Source of the DNA: a virus
Strand: one strand, 5' to 3'
DNA: 23,038 nt
IMG/VR virus record: IMGVR_UViG_3300032265_000518
Location: 1 to 23,038 of that record
Shown here: positions 21,461 through 23,038 of the stretch, one piece after another
How the letters are laid out: every line of letters starts with the position of its first letter
How positions within the stretch are numbered: position 1 is the first letter of the stretch
The notes under the pieces: model-generated
Database searches by the model: none
Told to the model about the DNA's origin: nothing
What the model saw: only the letters and a program-made list of their open reading frames with translations
Translations under genes and position numbers: made by a program

Positions 21461-21600
21461 AGCCGGGATTGTATTCAAACATTCACGCAAAAAGGCGGCG
21501 AATTGCGCAAGGTAGCGGCGAACGCATGAGAAAGCCGGGAAGCAAGGGTGCTCCTACGGCAAAGGCGTTTAGGAAGAGCAAACGCACCGCGCGACGTTAG
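21457..21600 (+). CDS. Small basic conserved phage protein, 47 residues
   Basis: ATG 21457 sits in an ATGA overlap with the DUF6321-like gene and the frame ends at TAG 21600. The product has 17 Arg/Lys in 47 residues. It contains YSNIHAKRRRIAQGSGERMR and KPGSKGAPTAKAFRKSKRTA, a pattern I recall from short conserved phage proteins coded near structural genes. It is likely disordered or nucleic-acid binding. It is below usual length cut-offs, so it is easily missed. The next gene, with a strong ribosome binding site (GGAGGT 21608-21613), follows after 16 bases. Confidence 0.65.
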   Translation: MKPGLYSNIHAKRRRIAQGSGERMRKPGSKGAPTAKAFRKSKRTARR

Positions 21601-21616
21601 GCGCTTTGGAGGTAAA

Positions 21617-22624
21617 ATGGCTCAAGCCCGGTACAAATGGGAAGATGTTGAGCCTGTTTACAATTTAGTAGCGATACACGGCACTGTTGCCGCCGCTGCC
21701 AGGTCGTTCATACCGCCGATGGCGATTGGTACAGCGCAAAATCAGTATGAAGCGGCTGTTTTGAAGTTTAAGAAGGTTGATGTACGCAAACTGCATAAAG
21801 ACGCGATTGCGTATGATCCCGAAAACCCGCCAAAGTCAGATTTAACCGAGAGCATCACGCATCCCAACGCGGTTGTGGTGGCTTTTAGCGATGCGCATTG
21901 GACCAGCCTGAATCAGCCGCGCAGTTTGGCGCATGAGGCGTTGCTAAAGGTAATACCGCTGGTCAAGCCTGACATCTTGCTCAGTGTGGGTGACCTTTTG
22001 GACATGGGTGAGCCTAGCCGCCACGATCCGCTGGGCTGGCACAAGCGCATTAAGGTGGCCGATGAGATTGAGGCTGCTAAGAAGCACTTGGATGACATTA
22101 TGGGTCTAGCGCCGCGGGCTGCTAGGTGGTGGGTGCGGGGCAACCATGACGATAGGTTTGATAAGTACCTAGCCTTGCACAGTGCAATGTTTGAGGGCGT
22201 GGACGGGTTTGATTTTGCGGGCCACTTCTCGGATTGGCGGATGTGCCACCGTCTAGACCTTAATGACGTGGTTGTGATGCACAGGTATCATGGCGGTATC
22301 CACGCGGGGTGGAATAACGCGCTCAAGTCTGGCGTGTCTTTTATAAGTGGCGATACGCATAGCCTTGAGTATAAACCAATGGTTGACATGCGCGGCAGGC
22401 GTTACGGCGTGCAGACAGGCATGCTAGGTGACCCTAACTGGCCTTGTTTTGCATACATGCAGGGTAACACCCGGTTGTGGAATCCGGGGTTTGCCGTGTT
22501 GACGTTTAGGAATGGGATGCTGATGCCGCCAGAGCTTTGTGAGGTTATCAGCGGTGTGGCTTGGTGGCGCGGCCAAGAGATAGCCGGGAAACCGCGCGTG
22601 AGGGTGCAGGCGGGCCGCTCATAG
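21617..22624 (+). CDS. Calcineurin-like metallophosphoesterase
   Basis: I chose ATG 21617, with GGAGGT at 21608-21613; an open frame upstream to 21548 runs over the previous gene. The product is 335 residues. The metallophosphoesterase motifs are complete: FSDAHW (Asp92, His94), VGDLLDM (Asp126, Asp129), RGNHDDR (Asn176, His177, Asp178), VMHRYHGG (His222) and SGDTHS (Asp246, His248). These bind two metals and hydrolyse phosphoesters. Residues 1-60 are separate: YNLVAIHGTVAAAARSF at about 15-31 looks like a helix-turn-helix, so a DNA-binding domain may guide the enzyme. The substrate is unknown; DNA or nucleotide processing fits phage biology but is inferred. It lies outside the virion genes and may act early or in DNA metabolism. 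Confidence 0.85.
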   Translation: MAQARYKWEDVEPVYNLVAIHGTVAAAARSFIPPMAIGTAQNQYEAAVLKFKKVDVRKLHKDAIAYDPENPPKSDLTESITHPNAVVVAFSDAHWTSLNQPRSLAHEALLKVIPLVKPDILLSVGDLLDMGEPSRHDPLGWHKRIKVADEIEAAKKHLDDIMGLAPRAARWWVRGNHDDRFDKYLALHSAMFEGVDGFDFAGHFSDWRMCHRLDLNDVVVMHRYHGGIHAGWNNALKSGVSFISGDTHSLEYKPMVDMRGRRYGVQTGMLGDPNWPCFAYMQGNTRLWNPGFAVLTFRNGMLMPPELCEVISGVAWWRGQEIAGKPRVRVQAGRS

Positions 22625-22836
22625 TGAAGGTGCCTACCATAGACCCCGATGATGCGAAGCTGGCACAGCACGCTAGGGACGCATTGGAAGAGGTGCTGGC
22701 GCGTGATCCTGTGTGCGTGCTGATCGTGTACGAGACACACAAGCAGTTTGGCTATGCGAGCATACCGGCATCTGCGGCCATGGTGCATGGTTTGTATATG
22801 CACTTGGGTGGACTGCTCATGCCACCGGGGGAATGA
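22624..22836 (+). CDS. Hypothetical protein
   Basis: GTG 22624 overlaps the previous stop TAG and opens a 70-residue frame; another GTG at 22630 is a possible start. No strong ribosome binding site is seen, so coupling is likely. The protein has a helical start (DAKLAQHARDALEEVLARDP), a beta strand (VCVLIVYETH) and a helical, partly hydrophobic end (AAMVHGLYMHLGGLLMPPGE). No known motif is recognised. It is the last gene of the + strand operon, and a GC-rich inverted repeat surrounds its stop codon. Confidence 0.6.
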   Translation: MKVPTIDPDDAKLAQHARDALEEVLARDPVCVLIVYETHKQFGYASIPASAAMVHGLYMHLGGLLMPPGE

Positions 22837-22850
22837 AAAACCCTCCCCCG
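22826..22850 (+). other. GC-rich inverted repeat at operon end
   Basis: CGGGGG at 22826-22831 and CCCCCG at 22845-22850 are perfect inverted copies around a 13-base loop that includes the stop codon of the last + strand gene. No T-run follows on the + strand, so it is not a classical intrinsic terminator. It could slow RNA polymerase or protect the 3' end of the late transcript. This is read by eye and is weak evidence for a function. Confidence 0.4.
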
Positions 22851-22854
22851 CCAC

Positions 22855-22877
22855 AAGAAAAATCCGTTTTCCGGATT
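22855..22877 (-). terminator. Probable intrinsic terminator of the minus-strand gene
   Basis: Read on the minus strand, AATCCG, loop GAAAA and CGGATT form a perfect six-pair stem at 22877-22861, followed by TTTCTT (with the stem's last TT, a run ATTTTTCTT). It overlaps the stop codon of the methyltransferase-like gene, so it would end its transcript just after translation. The stem is short and only half GC, so termination may be partial. On the + strand there is no T-run, so it is not expected to stop the late operon. Confidence 0.5.
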
Positions 22878-23038
22878 ACAACTTCTTAATACCTATCTGG
22901 TAGCCTGCCATGACTATCTCTAGCTGTTCACGGTAGCAGGCGATGAAGGCATCCACGGCCATTTTAGGCGTGTGGGTGGGCGCTTCGTTTACGCCCCATA
23001 GGTAGTCGTCAAACACCATAATGCCGCCCTTCCTGAGC
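22876..23038 (-). CDS. Class I SAM-dependent methyltransferase, C-terminal fragment
   Basis: The minus-strand frame runs from the window edge to TAA (22878-22876) and encodes 53 visible residues. Its sequence has the typical end of small-molecule or sugar methyltransferases of the Methyltransf_24/TylF type: LRKGGIMVFDDYLWG, then PKMAVDAFIACYREQLEIV and GYQIGIKKL. The G-G-x-M-V-F-D-D-Y strand and loop are diagnostic. The start and SAM-binding motif are outside the window. It faces the late operon and may be an auxiliary or surface-modifying gene. The substrate cannot be judged. Confidence 0.75.
   Translation of the reverse strand, partial: LRKGGIMVFDDYLWGVNEAPTHTPKMAVDAFIACYREQLEIVMAGYQIGIKKL

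Noticed and set aside
21548-21616. Upstream extension of the metallophosphoesterase start to 21548
   Set aside because: The extension overlaps the 47-residue gene, is Arg-rich shadow sequence, and the internal ATG 21617 has a GGAGGT at ideal distance.
1-23038. tRNA genes, CRISPR arrays, insertion sequences, integrase and attachment sites
   Set aside because: I looked for cloverleaf-like arms, regularly spaced repeats, transposase or integrase motifs and terminal inverted repeats and saw none that could be supported.

Overview
The window is part of a tailed-phage genome (free phage, prophage or metagenomic contig) and looks like a podovirus. It holds the virion structural and morphogenesis block. 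The genes run head to tail on the + strand, mostly with 1-4 base stop/start overlaps or gaps of about 10 bases, so it reads as one long late operon. There is a portal, scaffold, HK97-type capsid, gp4/gp6-like connector, a large beta-rich tail hub, a tail fibre and several large Ala/Gln/Gly-rich candidate ejection proteins. I see no tape measure, sheath or baseplate genes. The tail assembly chaperone (Phage_tail_APC type) and Pam3-gp28-like holin suggest a proteobacterial host. That host call is inference, as are the mid-50s percent GC (judged by eye) and an aquatic origin. No tRNA, CRISPR array, integrase or insertion sequence is visible.

Layout. 1-1069: C-terminus of the large terminase and two small coupled genes. 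1073-2965: portal, a doubtful 53-codon ORF and two micro-ORFs of 13 and 10 codons, each with a near-perfect ribosome binding site and a strongly basic peptide. 2966-3090: non-coding but rich in inverted repeats. 3091-5440: a Pro/Gly/Met-tailed protein, a small polar protein, the probable scaffold and the major capsid protein. 5453-6573: small beta-rich head proteins and a conserved head-module protein. 6586-9160: connector and tail hub with an inserted four-copy repeat. 9160-11113: glycine-rich receptor-binding fibre, its chaperone, a membrane-anchored coiled coil and a holin. 11114-12968: small fibre-like and accessory proteins. 12968-20175: four large candidate ejection proteins. 20175-22836: small membrane, polar and basic proteins, a metallophosphoesterase and a 70-residue hypothetical. 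22876-23038: C-terminus of a class I methyltransferase on the opposite strand, with its own terminator-like hairpin.

How they work together. The terminase packages DNA through the portal into a capsid built on the scaffold. The connector, hub and fibre close the vertex and bind the host. The large proteins at 12968-20175 are candidates for the internal proteins ejected with the DNA. The holin would permeabilise the inner membrane, but no endolysin is recognisable, so the muralytic enzyme is probably outside the window.

The most unusual element is the 2686-3090 interval between portal and scaffold genes. It has tandem micro-ORFs for Arg-rich peptides, strong Shine-Dalgarno sequences and a run of potential hairpins. 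The peptides resemble in character, not in alignable sequence, the tiny basic DNA-condensing J/VP8 proteins of microviruses.
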